64,000 nucleotides of DNA. Origin: Pseudoxanthobacter soli DSM 19599. GTDB lineage: Bacteria; Pseudomonadota; Alphaproteobacteria; Rhizobiales; Segnochrobactraceae. Positions 18,785 to 28,514 of the stretch are shown here, one piece after another (position 1 is the first letter of the stretch; each line of letters opens with the position of its first letter). Location: NCBI RefSeq assembly GCF_900148505.1, contig NZ_FRXO01000001.1:186001-250000 (forward strand). Direction: 5' to 3'. A program made the position numbers and the translations under genes. The notes beneath the pieces were generated by a model, which saw only the letters and a program-made list of their open reading frames with translations, searched no databases and was not told the origin of the DNA.

Positions 18785-21700
18785 ATGCGGTTCGTGAAGC
18801 TGCGCATTGCCGGCTTCAAGACCTTCGTCGAGCCGACGGAGGTGCCGATCGAGCCAGGCCTGACCGGCGTCGTCGGCCCGAACGGCTGTGGCAAATCCAA
18901 TCTCGTCGAAGCGCTGCGCTGGGTGATGGGCGAGAACTCGTCCCGCAACATGCGCGCCAACGACATGGACGATGTGATCTTTTCCGGCTCGACCCGCCGA
19001 CCGGCACGAAATCGGGCCGAGGTCGCGGTCGTGCTCGACAATGCCGACCGCCTCGCGCCGTCCGGCTTCAACGAGACGGACGTCCTCGAAGTCTCCCGCC
19101 GGATCGAGCGGGCCGCCGGCTCGTCCTACCGTATCAACGGGCGCGAGGTTCGTGCCCGCGACGTGCAGTTGCTGTTCGCCGATGCCTCGACCGGCTCGCG
19201 CTCGCCCTCGATGGTGCGCCAGGGGCAGATCGGCGAACTGATCGCGGCCAAGCCGGCCGCGCGGCGCCGCATTCTGGAAGAGGCGGCCGGTGTGTCCGGC
19301 CTGCATTCGCGCCGACACGAGGCGGAAATCCGCCTGAAGGCAGCCGAGCAGAACCTCGCCCGGCTGGAGGATGTGCTCGGCGAGATCGGCGGTCAGCTGG
19401 AAAACCTGCGCCGGCAGGCGCGGCAGGCGGCCCGCTACCGGGCGCTGTCCGGCGAGATCCGGAAGGCGGAGGCGGGCCTTCTTCACCTCCGGTGGCTCGC
19501 GGCCCGCACTCAGGTCGGCGAGGCGGAGGCCGCGCTTTCCGCTGCCTCTGACGCCGCGCAGGCGGAAGCGGTGGCCCAGGGAAATGCCGCCCGCGATCAG
19601 GCCGTCGCGGCTGCCGCCATGCCGGGCCTTCGCGAGCGCGAGGCCGCTGCCGGTGCCGCGCTGGCCCGCCTTCAGGCCGCGGCCGAGTCCCTCGCGGCCG
19701 AGGAACGCCGTGCCCGCGAGCGTCTCGTCGAACTCGAGCGCCGTATCGTGCAGATGGCCGAGGACCTCTCCCGCGAGCAGCGCCTCGTGGAGGAGGCGCG
19801 CATTGCCGGCGAAACCCTCGCCGACGAGGCCGAAGCCCTTGCTGCCGAGGAGGCGGACGCGGCCGACCGGGCAGCGACCCTCGGTGCCGAGGTCGCGGAC
19901 GCGGAAGAGATATTGTCCGCGGCCGAGGATGCCCATGGCGCCGCCACCCGCGCCGCCGCGGAGGCCGCCGCCCGACGCGCCTCGCTTGAAAGAGCCGTCA
20001 GGATCGCCGCCGAGCGGGTGGTGGAACTCGAGCGTGAGTTCGTCGTGCTTGAACGTGAGCGCGCCGACATCGAGGCACGGCTTGCCGCCGAAAGCGGTCC
20101 CTCGGACGCGCGCGAGGCGCTGGAAGACGCCGAAGCCGCCCTGTTCGCGGCCGAGGAGGCCGTCGCCGTCGCCGAGTCCGATCTCGCTGCGGCCCGCGAT
20201 GCGGAGACGGCGGCCCGTGGGCCTGCCGCAATGGCCACCGAGACGGTGCAGCGGCTCGATACGGAAGCGCGCACGCTCGCGCGCATCCTCTCCGCCGGTA
20301 ACGGTGGGCGGCATGCGCCGGTGGTCGATGCCGTGACCGTCGATCCGGGGTACGAGACCGCGCTTGCGGCCGCTCTCGGCGAGGATCTCGATGCCTCGCT
20401 CGATCCGGCAGCGCCCGCGCGCTGGTCGGGAACGGGCGCGGAGCCCGGCGATCCCGCGTTGCCGGCCGGGGCTGCGCCGTTGGCCGCCCACGTCCGCGCG
20501 CCGGAGGCACTAGCCCGCCGGCTCGCCCAGATCGGCGTTGTGGAGGCTGCCGAAGGGCCGATCCTGCAGGCGGTGCTCAGGCCGGGACAGCGGCTTGTCA
20601 GCCGCAGCGGCGATCTGTGGCGATGGGACGGCTTCATCTCGTCGCCGGAGGCTCCGAGTGCGGCGGCGCAGCGACTGGCCCAGCGCAACCGTTTGACCGA
20701 GATCGAGCATGAGCTTGCCACCGCGGTGACCGTGCGCGATGCCGCCCGCGATGCGCTTGCCGCCGCCCAGCTCGCGGCTGTGCGTGCCGTCGCCGCCGAG
20801 AAGGGCGCGCGCGACGCCGCGCGCGAACGCCAGCGCCTGGCCGCACGGGCGCGGGACGGTCTCGCCGCGGCCGAGCGCGCCGTGGCCGAGATCGAACGCC
20901 GCCGTTCCGCACTCGCCGAAGTCGCGGGCCGGCGTGGCGCCGATCTCGAATCGGCGCGGGCCGCCAGCACCGAGGCCGAATCCGCGCTGGCAGCTCTGCC
21001 GGCGGCGGGCGGTCATGAGATCGAGTTGATTCGGCTGGGCGCGGCCGTCGGCGAAGCGCGGTCCCGCCTGACGGAGGTGCGGGCCCAGGCCGCCGCCGGA
21101 GCCCGCGAGAGCGAGATGCGCAGCCGCCGGCTGGCGGCAATCGCGCGCGAGCGCGAGGCTGTGCGGCTCCGGGCGCAGGAAGCGGAACGGCGGGCGGCCG
21201 ATCTCGACCAGCGCCGGCTGGAGATCGAGGACGAGCGCGTGGCGCTCATCGACGCGCCTGACGAACACGCCGGGCGGCGGCGTGCGCTCCAGGCCGAGAT
21301 CGCGGCCGCCGACGAGGCGCGCCTTGATGCCGCGGAAGCCCGTGCCGCCGGCGATGTGGCGCTGGCGGAGGCTGATCGCGTGGCGCGCGCGGCGCTCGCC
21401 TCCCTTTCCACCGCCCGGGAAGCGCGGGCGCGTGCCGAAGAACGCCTTGCTGCCGCCCGCGACCGTCGGGCCGAGATCGAAGGCCGCATCGCGGATGCGC
21501 TCGATTGCCTGCCGCGCGAGGCTGCGGCCATCGCGGAGATCGACCCTGCCGCACCGCCGCCGGACGTCACCGTCATCGAAGGCCGGCTCGACAGGCTCAA
21601 GGCGGAACGCGAGCGGCTCGGCGGCGTCAATCTGCGCGCCGAGGCCGAGGCTGAGGAAGTCGAAGCCCGTCGCGATAGTTTGGTCGCCGACCGCGACGAC

Positions 21701-22243
21701 CTGACCGAGGCGATCAAGCGTCTGCGGCAGGGAATCAGCACGCTCAACGGCGAGGCGCGCGAGCGGCTGTTGGCGGCATTCGAGACCGTGGACGGCCACT
21801 TCCGCCAGCTCTTCACCCACCTGTTCGAGGGCGGAAGCGCGGAACTGGCCCTTGTCGAGGCAGACGATCCGCTCGAAGCCGGGCTTGAGATCTTCGCCCG
21901 CCCCCCGGGGAAGAAGCCGCAGACGCTGACGCTTCTGTCAGGCGGGGAGCAGGCTTTGACCACGCTCGCTCTGATCTTCGCTGTGTTCCTGACGAATCCG
22001 GCGCCGATCTGCGTGCTCGACGAGGTCGATGCGCCGCTCGACGACGCGAATGTCGAGCGATTCTGCGATCTCGTGGTCGAAATGACCCGCCGCACCGACA
22101 CCCGTTTCCTCGTGATCACCCACAATCCGATCACGATGTCGCGAATGCACCGATTGTTCGGCGTGACCATGGTCGAACATGGCGTATCTCAGGTCGTCTC
22201 GGTCGACTTGGAAACCGCGGAAAGCTTCCGGGAAGCCAGTTGA
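18785..22243 (+). CDS. smc: Chromosome segregation protein SMC
   Basis: SMC is the ATPase core of bacterial condensin, acting with ScpA and ScpB to organise and segregate chromosomes. The protein has 1152 residues from ATG 18785. Walker A is GPNGCGKSN (31-39). Two long Ala/Glu/Arg-rich coiled-coil arms flank a hinge near residues 505-650 (begins GGRHAPVVDAVTVDPGYE). The C-terminal head has the signature LSGGEQALTTLAL and Walker B VLDEVDAPLDD, followed by the TRFLVITHN switch region. Length and motif order match complete SMC proteins. The extreme GC of the coiled coils creates very long antisense open frames that are not genes. Confidence 0.96.
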   Translation: MRFVKLRIAGFKTFVEPTEVPIEPGLTGVVGPNGCGKSNLVEALRWVMGENSSRNMRANDMDDVIFSGSTRRPARNRAEVAVVLDNADRLAPSGFNETDVLEVSRRIERAAGSSYRINGREVRARDVQLLFADASTGSRSPSMVRQGQIGELIAAKPAARRRILEEAAGVSGLHSRRHEAEIRLKAAEQNLARLEDVLGEIGGQLENLRRQARQAARYRALSGEIRKAEAGLLHLRWLAARTQVGEAEAALSAASDAAQAEAVAQGNAARDQAVAAAAMPGLREREAAAGAALARLQAAAESLAAEERRARERLVELERRIVQMAEDLSREQRLVEEARIAGETLADEAEALAAEEADAADRAATLGAEVADAEEILSAAEDAHGAATRAAAEAAARRASLERAVRIAAERVVELEREFVVLERERADIEARLAAESGPSDAREALEDAEAALFAAEEAVAVAESDLAAARDAETAARGPAAMATETVQRLDTEARTLARILSAGNGGRHAPVVDAVTVDPGYETALAAALGEDLDASLDPAAPARWSGTGAEPGDPALPAGAAPLAAHVRAPEALARRLAQIGVVEAAEGPILQAVLRPGQRLVSRSGDLWRWDGFISSPEAPSAAAQRLAQRNRLTEIEHELATAVTVRDAARDALAAAQLAAVRAVAAEKGARDAARERQRLAARARDGLAAAERAVAEIERRRSALAEVAGRRGADLESARAASTEAESALAALPAAGGHEIELIRLGAAVGEARSRLTEVRAQAAAGARESEMRSRRLAAIAREREAVRLRAQEAERRAADLDQRRLEIEDERVALIDAPDEHAGRRRALQAEIAAADEARLDAAEARAAGDVALAEADRVARAALASLSTAREARARAEERLAAARDRRAEIEGRIADALDCLPREAAAIAEIDPAAPPPDVTVIEGRLDRLKAERERLGGVNLRAEAEAEEVEARRDSLVADRDDLTEAIKRLRQGISTLNGEARERLLAAFETVDGHFRQLFTHLFEGGSAELALVEADDPLEAGLEIFARPPGKKPQTLTLLSGGEQALTTLALIFAVFLTNPAPICVLDEVDAPLDDANVERFCDLVVEMTRRTDTRFLVITHNPITMSRMHRLFGVTMVEHGVSQVVSVDLETAESFREAS

Positions 22244-22426
22244 CAGCGCAGCCACACGGCCGACGGCCGGCGGCGCCGATTGTCGCATCGGCCGCCGTCT
22301 GGAAATAATCGAGACTGATCAACGCGTTATGCCGTCATTTCCTCGCCTTGACAGCCCGTCCGGCCCATGCCTATTGTGCGCGCGATTTCGGGTCCCGGGG
22401 GGCTCGTTTTCCGACGGGGGAACGAT

Positions 22427-22810
22427 ATGACGCGTGAACCTCGGGACGGAAATGAAAATGCCGATGCCGCGCGCGATGCGCTCGGCGACGCGGAACTCCG
22501 GGCGCGAAGGGCCAGGCTGGATGCCGCTCTGGACGGCCGCGCCAAGAAGAAGGCGCGCGCGGAACAGGGCGGTGGATGGTTCTCGAGCCGCGATACGGCG
22601 GGCTGGAACCAGGCGTTCCGCTTGAGTTCGGAATTCATCGGGGGCATAGCCATCGGCGGTGCCATCGGGTGGGGAATAGATTATCTCCTCGGCACGTTGC
22701 CGTTCGGGCTGATCATTTTCCTGCTGCTCGGGTTTGTGGCGGGCATCCTGAACGTGATGCGGGCGGTCGGGCGCATGCCTCCGCCCGAAGATCGGATCGG
22801 AAAGCCGTAA
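22427..22810 (+). CDS. atpI: ATP synthase protein I
   Basis: This is a small membrane protein (127 residues) at the head of the F0 operon. A charged cytoplasmic N-terminal half is followed by two transmembrane helices (about 67-85 and 91-112) with a Gly-rich first helix (GGIAIGGAIGWGID), the AtpI/AtpZ pattern. AtpI-type proteins help c-ring assembly or act as Mg/Ca carriers with AtpZ. The ATG at 22427 follows GGGGGA by 5 bases. An upstream in-frame start at 22367 is rejected. Confidence 0.85.
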   Translation: MTREPRDGNENADAARDALGDAELRARRARLDAALDGRAKKKARAEQGGGWFSSRDTAGWNQAFRLSSEFIGGIAIGGAIGWGIDYLLGTLPFGLIIFLLLGFVAGILNVMRAVGRMPPPEDRIGKP

Positions 22811-22905
22811 AGCCGCGAGGCGACGGGTCTGCCGGACGAGGTGTCCGGCGGCGCGGGTTTGAGGACGAAGCGGGCCGGTGCCCGCTGACATGAAGGGCTC
22901 GGCGG

Positions 22906-23655
22906 GTGTCGAACGATCCGATCCATCAATTCCAGCTTTCCAAGATCGTCGACATTCAGGTCGGTGGCCTGGATCTGTCGTTCACGAACTCGGCGCTGTT
23001 CATGGCGGTGGTCGTCGTCACGTCGGTGCTCTTTCTCGGCCTTGCCACCCGCGGCCGCGGGCTGGTGCCGGGTCGGTGGCAGTCCGCTGCCGAGATGTCA
23101 TACGAATTTGTCGCAAATACGTTGCGAAGTTCCGCCGGCACCGAAGGAATGAAGTTCTTCCCGCTGGTGTTCTCGATCTTCATGTTCGTGCTCGTCGCGA
23201 ACCTCTACGGCCTGTTCCCGTATTTCTTCACGGTCACCAGCCACATCATCGTGACGTTCGCGCTCGCGATGATCGTCATTCTGACGGTGGTGATCGCCGG
23301 CTTCCGCAAGCACGGCTTCGGCTTCCTCAAGCTGTTCGTGCCTCACGGCGTGCCGGGCGTGCTCATCCCGCTGGTGACGGCGATCGAGGTGATCTCGTTC
23401 CTCTCGCGTCCGATCAGCCTCTCGGTTCGTCTCTTCGCCAACATGCTGGCGGGCCACATCACCGTTAAGGTGTTCGCCGGCCTCGTCGTCGCCCTGGGCG
23501 CGCTTGGCATCGGCGGATGGATCGGCGCGATCCTGCCGCTCGCGATGACAGTGGCGATCACCGCGCTCGAAGTGCTGGTGGCGTTCCTCCAGGCCTATGT
23601 CTTCACCGTCCTGACCTGCATGTATCTCAACGACGCGATCCATCCCGGCCACTGA
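22906..23655 (+). CDS. atpB: F0F1 ATP synthase subunit a
   Basis: Subunit a forms the proton half-channels against the c ring. The protein has 249 residues and starts at GTG 22906 (MSNDPIHQF). The essential arginine is R175 in [17 protein letters not shown], and five to six membrane helices are visible. The [10 protein letters not shown] and [20 protein letters not shown] blocks are standard. It is the second gene of the F0 operon, 95 bases after atpI. Confidence 0.96.
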   Translation: MSNDPIHQFQLSKIVDIQVGGLDLSFTNSALFMAVVVVTSVLFLGLATRGRGLVPGRWQSAAEMSYEFVANTLRSSAGTEGMKFFPLVFSIFMFVLVANLYGLFPYFFTVTSHIIVTFALAMIVILTVVIAGFRKHGFGFLKLFVPHGVPGVLIPLVTAIEVISFLSRPISLSVRLFANMLAGHITVKVFAGLVVALGALGIGGWIGAILPLAMTVAITALEVLVAFLQAYVFTVLTCMYLNDAIHPGH

Positions 23656-23742
23656 GCCCGGCAGGACGCGGTTCCGCAGCAGGCGGGCCTCTTTCCACCA
23701 ACCCGATCCGGAACTCGACCAGTTCAAACTTAAGGAGCCACC

Positions 23743-23967
23743 ATGGACGCGGAAGCTGCGAAGTACATCGGCGCCGGTATCGCCTGCCTTGGCATGGGCG
23801 GCGCGGCCGTCGCCCTCGGCAACATCTTCGGGAGCTATCTCTCGGGCGCGCTGCGCAATCCGTCCGCTGCCGACGGCCAGTTCGGCCGCCTGATCTTCGG
23901 CTTCGCCGTGACGGAAGCGCTGGGCATCTTCTCGCTGCTCGTCGCGCTGATCCTGCTGTTCGCCTGA
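23743..23967 (+). CDS. atpE: F0F1 ATP synthase subunit c
   Basis: This is the c-ring subunit, 74 residues and two helices with the polar loop ALRNPSA. The proton-carrying acid is E58 in FAVTEALGIF, glutamate as usual in alphaproteobacteria. GAG/AGGAG lies just upstream (TTAAGGAGCCACC), the strongest ribosome binding site in the operon, fitting the higher stoichiometry of c. A perfect hairpin follows the stop. Confidence 0.97.
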   Translation: MDAEAAKYIGAGIACLGMGGAAVALGNIFGSYLSGALRNPSAADGQFGRLIFGFAVTEALGIFSLLVALILLFA

Positions 23968-23974
23968 TCCGGCG

Positions 23975-23998
23975 CGATCGCGGCTGAAGCCGCGATCG
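23975..23998 (+). promoter_or_regulatory. Perfect hairpin after atpE, in a 348-bp gap
   Basis: CGATCGCGGC (23975-23984) and GCCGCGATCG (23989-23998) form a perfect 10-bp stem with a TGAA tetraloop, 8 bases past the atpE stop. No U-tract follows, so I read it as an mRNA-stabilising 3' structure or partial attenuator that raises atpE over atpF'/atpF. The rest of the gap (24000-24300) holds no recognisable gene. A second promoter for atpF' is possible. Confidence 0.5.
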
Positions 23999-24315
23999 GG
24001 TCCGTCAGGGTCCGCAGTCTAGATCGCAGGGGCGGCGCATGGCGTCGCCTCTGGCGTGTCTGCAGACCGTGCATCTTCCGGCCGGCGCCGCGCGCTGTTC
24101 TCTTCCGCCCACATCCGGTTGACGAGACGCGAGACGGCGAAGCGGCTGGAGGACGTGGATCCGCGACAGGGCCGGCTCGCCACGTCGGCAAGCGGCCCGA
24201 CCTTGGATCGCCTTTATCAATCCCGCGGTCCGCGACCGTATCAGGCTTCGGCCTCACGGACGCGGTCGCTCCACGGGCGCTTCGGTGCCTTGGTTGAATG
24301 CGCTGGGAGAAACCG

Positions 24316-24939
24316 ATGGAAAGCGACGCCGCGAGCGGAGCGGAAGGCCACGGAGCCACCACCGAAATGGACGCGACCCAGGCCGGCGCGGGACACGGTG
24401 ACGCGGCTCATACGACCGGTCATACCGAGGTTCCGGGAGGCAAGAATGCCTTTCCGCCGTTCGAGCCGGCTGCCTTCCCCTCGCAGCTGTTCTGGCTCGC
24501 CATCACCTTCGGCGCGCTCTTCCTGATCATGAAGCGGTCCATCGCGCCGCGCATCGGCACGATCCTCGAAGAGCGCCGCGACCGCATCGTCGGCGATCTC
24601 GCCGAGGCGGATCGCCTGCGCGAGGAGACCGATGCCGTCATCGCGGCCTACGAAGCCGAGTTGAAGGCCGCCCGCCGTCATGCCACCTCGCTTGCAGAGG
24701 AGCGCCGCACCACGGCAGCGGCCGAACTCGCCGCCAAGCGCGCCGAGGTCGAGGCTGACCTTGCCGCCAAGCTCTCCGAGGCAGAGGCGCGGATCGAGAC
24801 CATCAAGCAGCGTGCGCTGTCGGAGGTGAACACGATCGCCACCGACACCGCCGTCGCCGTGATCGAGCGCGTGGCGCCGATCAGCGTCGATCCTGCCGAG
24901 GTGGCTTCGGCCGTCTCCGCGGTGCGCAGCGGAAACTGA
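24316..24939 (+). CDS. atpG: F0F1 ATP synthase subunit b'
   Basis: This is a peripheral-stalk subunit, 207 residues from ATG 24316 (GGGAGAAACCG before it). A long His/Gly/Thr-rich N-terminal extension (about 1-55) precedes one membrane helix (about 58-76, SQLFWLAITFGALFLIM) and a long Glu/Ala/Arg coiled coil. Photosynthetic bacteria and alphaproteobacteria have two unequal b subunits, and this is the b' type (atpF' or atpG in different naming schemes). The N-terminal extension is longer than in enteric b subunits. It is separated from atpE by the hairpin gap and from atpF by 13 bases. Confidence 0.9.
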   Translation: MESDAASGAEGHGATTEMDATQAGAGHGDAAHTTGHTEVPGGKNAFPPFEPAAFPSQLFWLAITFGALFLIMKRSIAPRIGTILEERRDRIVGDLAEADRLREETDAVIAAYEAELKAARRHATSLAEERRTTAAAELAAKRAEVEADLAAKLSEAEARIETIKQRALSEVNTIATDTAVAVIERVAPISVDPAEVASAVSAVRSGN

Positions 24940-24952
24940 GCGAGGAACCGCC

Positions 24953-25438
24953 ATGCATTTCGACGCAACCTTCTTTGCTCTCGTCGCACTGGTGATCCTG
25001 TTCGCCGGGTTCATCTACATCAAGGTTCCGGGCAAGGTCGCCGGCTATCTGGACGAACGGTCCAGCAACATCCGCCGCGAGCTCGACGAAGCCCGCCGGC
25101 TGCGCGAGGAAGCGCAGACCGTTCTGGCCGAGTACCAGCGCAAGCGCCGCGAAGCCGAGGCCGAGGCGCAGGCGGTGCTCGAGACCGCCCGTTCCGAGGC
25201 CGAGCGCATCACCGCCGAGGCCCATGCCGCGATCGAGGACATGATCGCCCGCCGCACCAAGACCGCGGAGCAGAAGATCGCCCAGGCCGAGACCCAGGCG
25301 ATCGCCGATGTCCGGTCTGTTGCAGCCGACGTCGCCGTCGCTGCCGCGGCCCAGGTCCTCAAGACCCGAATCGGCGGCGCCGCGGCGGACACCCTCATCA
25401 ACGAGGGCATTCAGGCCGCCAAGGCGCGCCTGAACTGA
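24953..25438 (+). CDS. atpF: F0F1 ATP synthase subunit b
   Basis: This is the second peripheral-stalk subunit, 161 residues. One N-terminal membrane helix (FFALVALVILFAGFIYI, about 7-23) is followed by PGKVAGYLDERSSNIRREL and a continuous Ala/Glu-rich coiled coil. It pairs with b' to link F0 to the delta subunit. It is the last gene of the operon. F1 genes (atpHAGDC) are not in the window, the usual alphaproteobacterial split. A terminator lies 120 bases downstream. Confidence 0.94.
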   Translation: MHFDATFFALVALVILFAGFIYIKVPGKVAGYLDERSSNIRRELDEARRLREEAQTVLAEYQRKRREAEAEAQAVLETARSEAERITAEAHAAIEDMIARRTKTAEQKIAQAETQAIADVRSVAADVAVAAAAQVLKTRIGGAAADTLINEGIQAAKARLN

Positions 25439-25561
25439 CGAGGCTCGCCTGAACTGAGTCTGCGCCTGGATTGAACCGAGGCTTACCACGGGGCCGCACC
25501 CGCGAGGGCGGTGGCACGGGACACGGTTGAACGGGGCACACAGGCTCCGACAGCGAATTCG

Positions 25562-25600
25562 AAAGGCCGGAGCGGCTCGACGCTCCGGCCTTTTCGTTTT
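25562..25600 (+). terminator. Rho-independent terminator of the atp operon
   Basis: AAAGGCCGGAGCG (25562-25574) and CGCTCCGGCCTTT (25581-25593) form a perfect 13-bp stem with a 6-base loop, ending in TTTTCGTTTT. The remaining sequence between 25439 and 25767 has no gene, only a short duplicated phrase around CGCCTGAACTGA near 25430-25456. Confidence 0.9.
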
Positions 25601-25767
25601 GCGGCCTGTTCCTCGGACGATAATCGGTCTGCGCAGGTGAACCGGTCGCCGGGCAAAACAACACGGCGTCAAAGGCCCGGCTTATGCAAGGCGCCTGAAA
25701 GCCGTCCGGTGAAATCGGCGCTCGGACTCGCACCTGCCGTTCGCCCCTGCCGGAGGCGCGCACGGAC

Positions 25768-26463
25768 TCAAAGCAGCTTGCGGATCGGTGCGAAGCTGCG
25801 GCGATGATGCGGGGTAATGCCGAAGCGGGCGAGCGCAGCCTGATGCGCGGCGGTGCCGTAGCCCTTGTGGCGCTCGAAGCCGTAATCCGGGAAGCTTTCC
25901 GAGAGCGCGCTCATCAACCGGTCGCGCGCCACCTTGGCGACGATCGACGCGGCGGCGATCGACTGGGACAGCATATCGCCGTCGATCAGGGCTTCGCCTG
26001 CGCAGGACAGGCCCGGCGGCACGTCACGTCCGTCGAAAACCGCCAGTGTCGGCCTCTCGGCGAGCCCGGCGACCGCACGCGCCATCGCCCATAACGTTGC
26101 CTTGCGGATGTCCGTCCGGTCGATGCGCTCGACCGAAGCCATGCCGATCGCGACATCGGCGGTTGCGATGATCTCCGCGAACAGCCGCTCGCGCTCGGCC
26201 GGCGACACCAGCTTCGAATCCGCCAGCCCGTCGGGAATGTGGTCGCGGTCGAGCACGACGGCGGCGGTCACAACCGGTCCGGCCCATGGCCCGCGCCCCA
26301 CCTCGTCCACGCCGCACAGTCGTCCGCCGGCGCGCGCGAACAGCCGCGCGTCGAACGCCGGGTCCGGCCATCGGGATGCCGGCAATGGCGGCGGCTCGCC
26401 GCTGCCGTCCGGCGGGCCGATCAGATCGGCGATCGGGGCCATTGTCCTCATGCGCTTTGCCAT
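25768..26463 (-). CDS. rnhB: Ribonuclease HII
   Basis: RNase HII cleaves single ribonucleotides in DNA. It has about 231 residues from ATG 26463, with in-frame ATGs at 26451 and 26442 also possible. The first catalytic pair is CGVDEVGRGPWAGPV (Asp-Glu). VFDGRDVP and IDGDMLSQSIAAASIVAKVARD carry the remaining acids. The C-terminal KGYGTAAHQAALARFGITPHHRRSF is shown here only by its ends (KGYGT, HHRRSF). It is in a minus-strand group with the VOC and radical SAM genes. The N-terminal extension of about 35 residues is unlike the core family. Confidence 0.95.
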   Translation of the reverse strand: MAKRMRTMAPIADLIGPPDGSGEPPPLPASRWPDPAFDARLFARAGGRLCGVDEVGRGPWAGPVVTAAVVLDRDHIPDGLADSKLVSPAERERLFAEIIATADVAIGMASVERIDRTDIRKATLWAMARAVAGLAERPTLAVFDGRDVPPGLSCAGEALIDGDMLSQSIAAASIVAKVARDRLMSALSESFPDYGFERHKGYGTAAHQAALARFGITPHHRRSFAPIRKLL

Positions 26464-26655
26464 GGCGGCACGGTGGCGTCGACGCCGCCGATTCGCAATC
26501 CCGCCGATCGGACTGCTGTCCGCGGATTGCCATCCGCGGACGGTGGGGCCGAGCCCGAAATCCGATCCGACCGGCGCGGCGCGATCGACCGGAGGCGCCC
26601 GAGATGATCGGCACGCCACGCAGCTCGGTGCGCCTTCATACCCGCCCGAAGTGCT

Positions 26656-27108
26656 TCAGGGCGGCAGGACGACGCCGCCGTCTCCGTCGAGCGGCCAGAA
26701 CGGATTCCAGGCGACTTCCCAAAGATGACCGTCCAGATCGGCGAAGTAGCCGGAATAGCCGCCCCAGAAGGTGTCATGTGCGGCCTTGACGATAGTACCA
26801 CCGGCTGCGGCGGCGTTCGCGAGTTCGCGGTCGACGGCTTCCCTGTCCGGCAGGTTTCTCGCAAGCGAGAAGCCGCCGAACGTCACGGTTGCCGTGGCTG
26901 CCTCCCGTGGCAACCCCGCATCCTCGGTCAGCGCTTCGCGTCCGAACAGGGCGAACACGGCGCCGCCGGACGGGTAGAACACCACCGCGCCCTCGACGCT
27001 CGTGGACGAGCGATGCCATCCGAGCCGGTCATAGAACGCGGCCGACGCCGCGAGATCGCGCACGCCGAGCGTGATGGCCGTGATCCTGGGAGGTGAGGGC
27101 GACATCAT
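26656..27108 (-). CDS. VOC (glyoxalase/bleomycin resistance) superfamily protein
   Basis: This is a 150-residue single-domain VOC protein starting at ATG 27108, with GGAG 6 bases upstream. The N-terminal ITLGVRDLAASAAFYDRLGW and C-terminal YFADLDGHLWEVAWNPFW (split here at the domain ends) are typical of a family often annotated as glyoxalase or lactoylglutathione lyase. The metal-site Glu in WEVAWNP is present, but the substrate cannot be predicted. It lies between rnhB and the radical SAM gene on the same strand. Confidence 0.85.
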   Translation of the reverse strand: MMSPSPPRITAITLGVRDLAASAAFYDRLGWHRSSTSVEGAVVFYPSGGAVFALFGREALTEDAGLPREAATATVTFGGFSLARNLPDREAVDRELANAAAAGGTIVKAAHDTFWGGYSGYFADLDGHLWEVAWNPFWPLDGDGGVVLPP

Positions 27109-27203
27109 GACAGACTCCAAGCCGGGTTCTTTCCGCGCCCGTGGGCGGGGGCGCGGCTTTGTGGATCAGCGCGCTTCCACCATTCAGAAGACGCTTCCAC
27201 CGT

Positions 27204-28385
27204 TCAGAACAGGCTGAGCTGCGCGCCCTGCGGCACCGGCGGTTCGAACAGGTCGCCCCTTAGCCGCATCCGCCGCGCATTGAGGCCGAGCCGCTTGCAT
27301 GCGAGTTCGAAGCGTCGTCCGAGCGTCCACGCATAGGGCCCTTCGCCGGTCATGCGCTTGCCGAAGGACGCATCATAGTCCTTGCCGTCGCGCATCGCCC
27401 GGACGATGGACATGACATGGCGAAAGCGGTCCGGGTACTCGCGCACCAGCCAGTCCTTGAACAGCTCGGAGACTTCCAGCGGCAGTCGCAGCAGCACATA
27501 GCCCGCTTCGTCAGCCCCCGCGGCCTTGGCGGCGTCGAGGATGCGCTCGATTTCCGAATCGTTCAGCGCCGGAATCACCGGAGCCACCATCACCGCTGTC
27601 GGCACGCCGGCCTCCGTCAGCTGGCGGATCGCATCGAGCCGCTTCTCCGGCGTGGAGGCGCGCGGCTCCATCGAACGCGCCAGCCGCCGGTCGAGGGTCG
27701 TCACGGAAAGCGCGACCTTGGCAAGTCCGCGCGCGGCGAGCCGGGACAGGATATCGATATCGCGGGTCACCAGCGCCGACTTCGTCGTGATCGCGACGGG
27801 ATGCCCGGTGCGCTCCATCACCTCCAGCACGGCGCGGGTCAGGCGCCGTTCCCGTTCGATCGGCTGGTAGGGATCCGTCGCCGTGCCCAGCGCGAGCGTG
27901 CGGGCCACATAGCCGGGCGCCGCCAGCTCGCGCTCCAGAACCTCCGCGACGTTGGACTTGGCATAGAGCTTGGTCTCGAAATCGAGCCCGGGCGAAAGAC
28001 CGACATAGGAATGATAGGGGCGTGCATAGCAGTAGATGCAGCCATGCTCGCAGCCGCGGTACGCATTGAGGGACCGGTCGAACCCGATATCGGGGGAGGT
28101 GTTCCTGGTGATGGCGGAGCGCGCGCGCTCCTCCCGCACCTCGGTGCGGACCGGCGCCGCCTCATCGAGCGACTGCCAGCCATCGTCGACGATCTCCCGC
28201 CGCTCGGCCTCGAAGCGCCCTTCAGGATTGAGCCCGGCGCCACGTCCGCGCCGCTGCCCTTCGAGCACGGCGACGCCGAAGCGATCGGGCTCGTCGCGGG
28301 TCGGGCCGGACGGCAGCGGCATCGCACGCGCTGCGTTGGCGGCCATCGATTCGCGCGGCTTTTCGAGGACGTTTCTGGCGGCCAT
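27204..28385 (-). CDS. PA0069-type radical SAM protein
   Basis: This is a SplB-like radical SAM enzyme of unknown substrate, 393 residues from ATG 28385. A near-perfect ribosome binding site, GGAGGTGAT, precedes the start by 4 bases. The cluster motif is CEHGCIYCYAR (CxxxCxxC). The family hallmarks ARSAITRNTSPDIGFD, NAYRGCEHGC and ALGTATDPYQPIER are present. The C-terminal DYDASFGKRMTGEGPYA block is also standard. The family is widespread in proteobacteria and uncharacterised, so a photoproduct-lyase role is not implied. Confidence 0.88.
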   Translation of the reverse strand: MAARNVLEKPRESMAANAARAMPLPSGPTRDEPDRFGVAVLEGQRRGRGAGLNPEGRFEAERREIVDDGWQSLDEAAPVRTEVREERARSAITRNTSPDIGFDRSLNAYRGCEHGCIYCYARPYHSYVGLSPGLDFETKLYAKSNVAEVLERELAAPGYVARTLALGTATDPYQPIERERRLTRAVLEVMERTGHPVAITTKSALVTRDIDILSRLAARGLAKVALSVTTLDRRLARSMEPRASTPEKRLDAIRQLTEAGVPTAVMVAPVIPALNDSEIERILDAAKAAGADEAGYVLLRLPLEVSELFKDWLVREYPDRFRHVMSIVRAMRDGKDYDASFGKRMTGEGPYAWTLGRRFELACKRLGLNARRMRLRGDLFEPPVPQGAQLSLF

Positions 28386-28514
28386 CGGATCACCTCCCGG
28401 TGGTGGGCCAATCGGCCCGACATTCCCGGAACATAGGCGATCGAACAGAACATAACAAGAACATTTGCGTCGGCGCGCGGTCGTTCGCACTCGCGGCAGA
28501 ACGGGAAAGCGTGT

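Noticed and set aside
17939-20491. 850-residue minus-strand open frame over the dsbA-smc region
   Set aside because: It is a GC-driven antisense shadow of the DsbA-like gene and the coiled coils of SMC. No domain, start context or family resemblance was seen.
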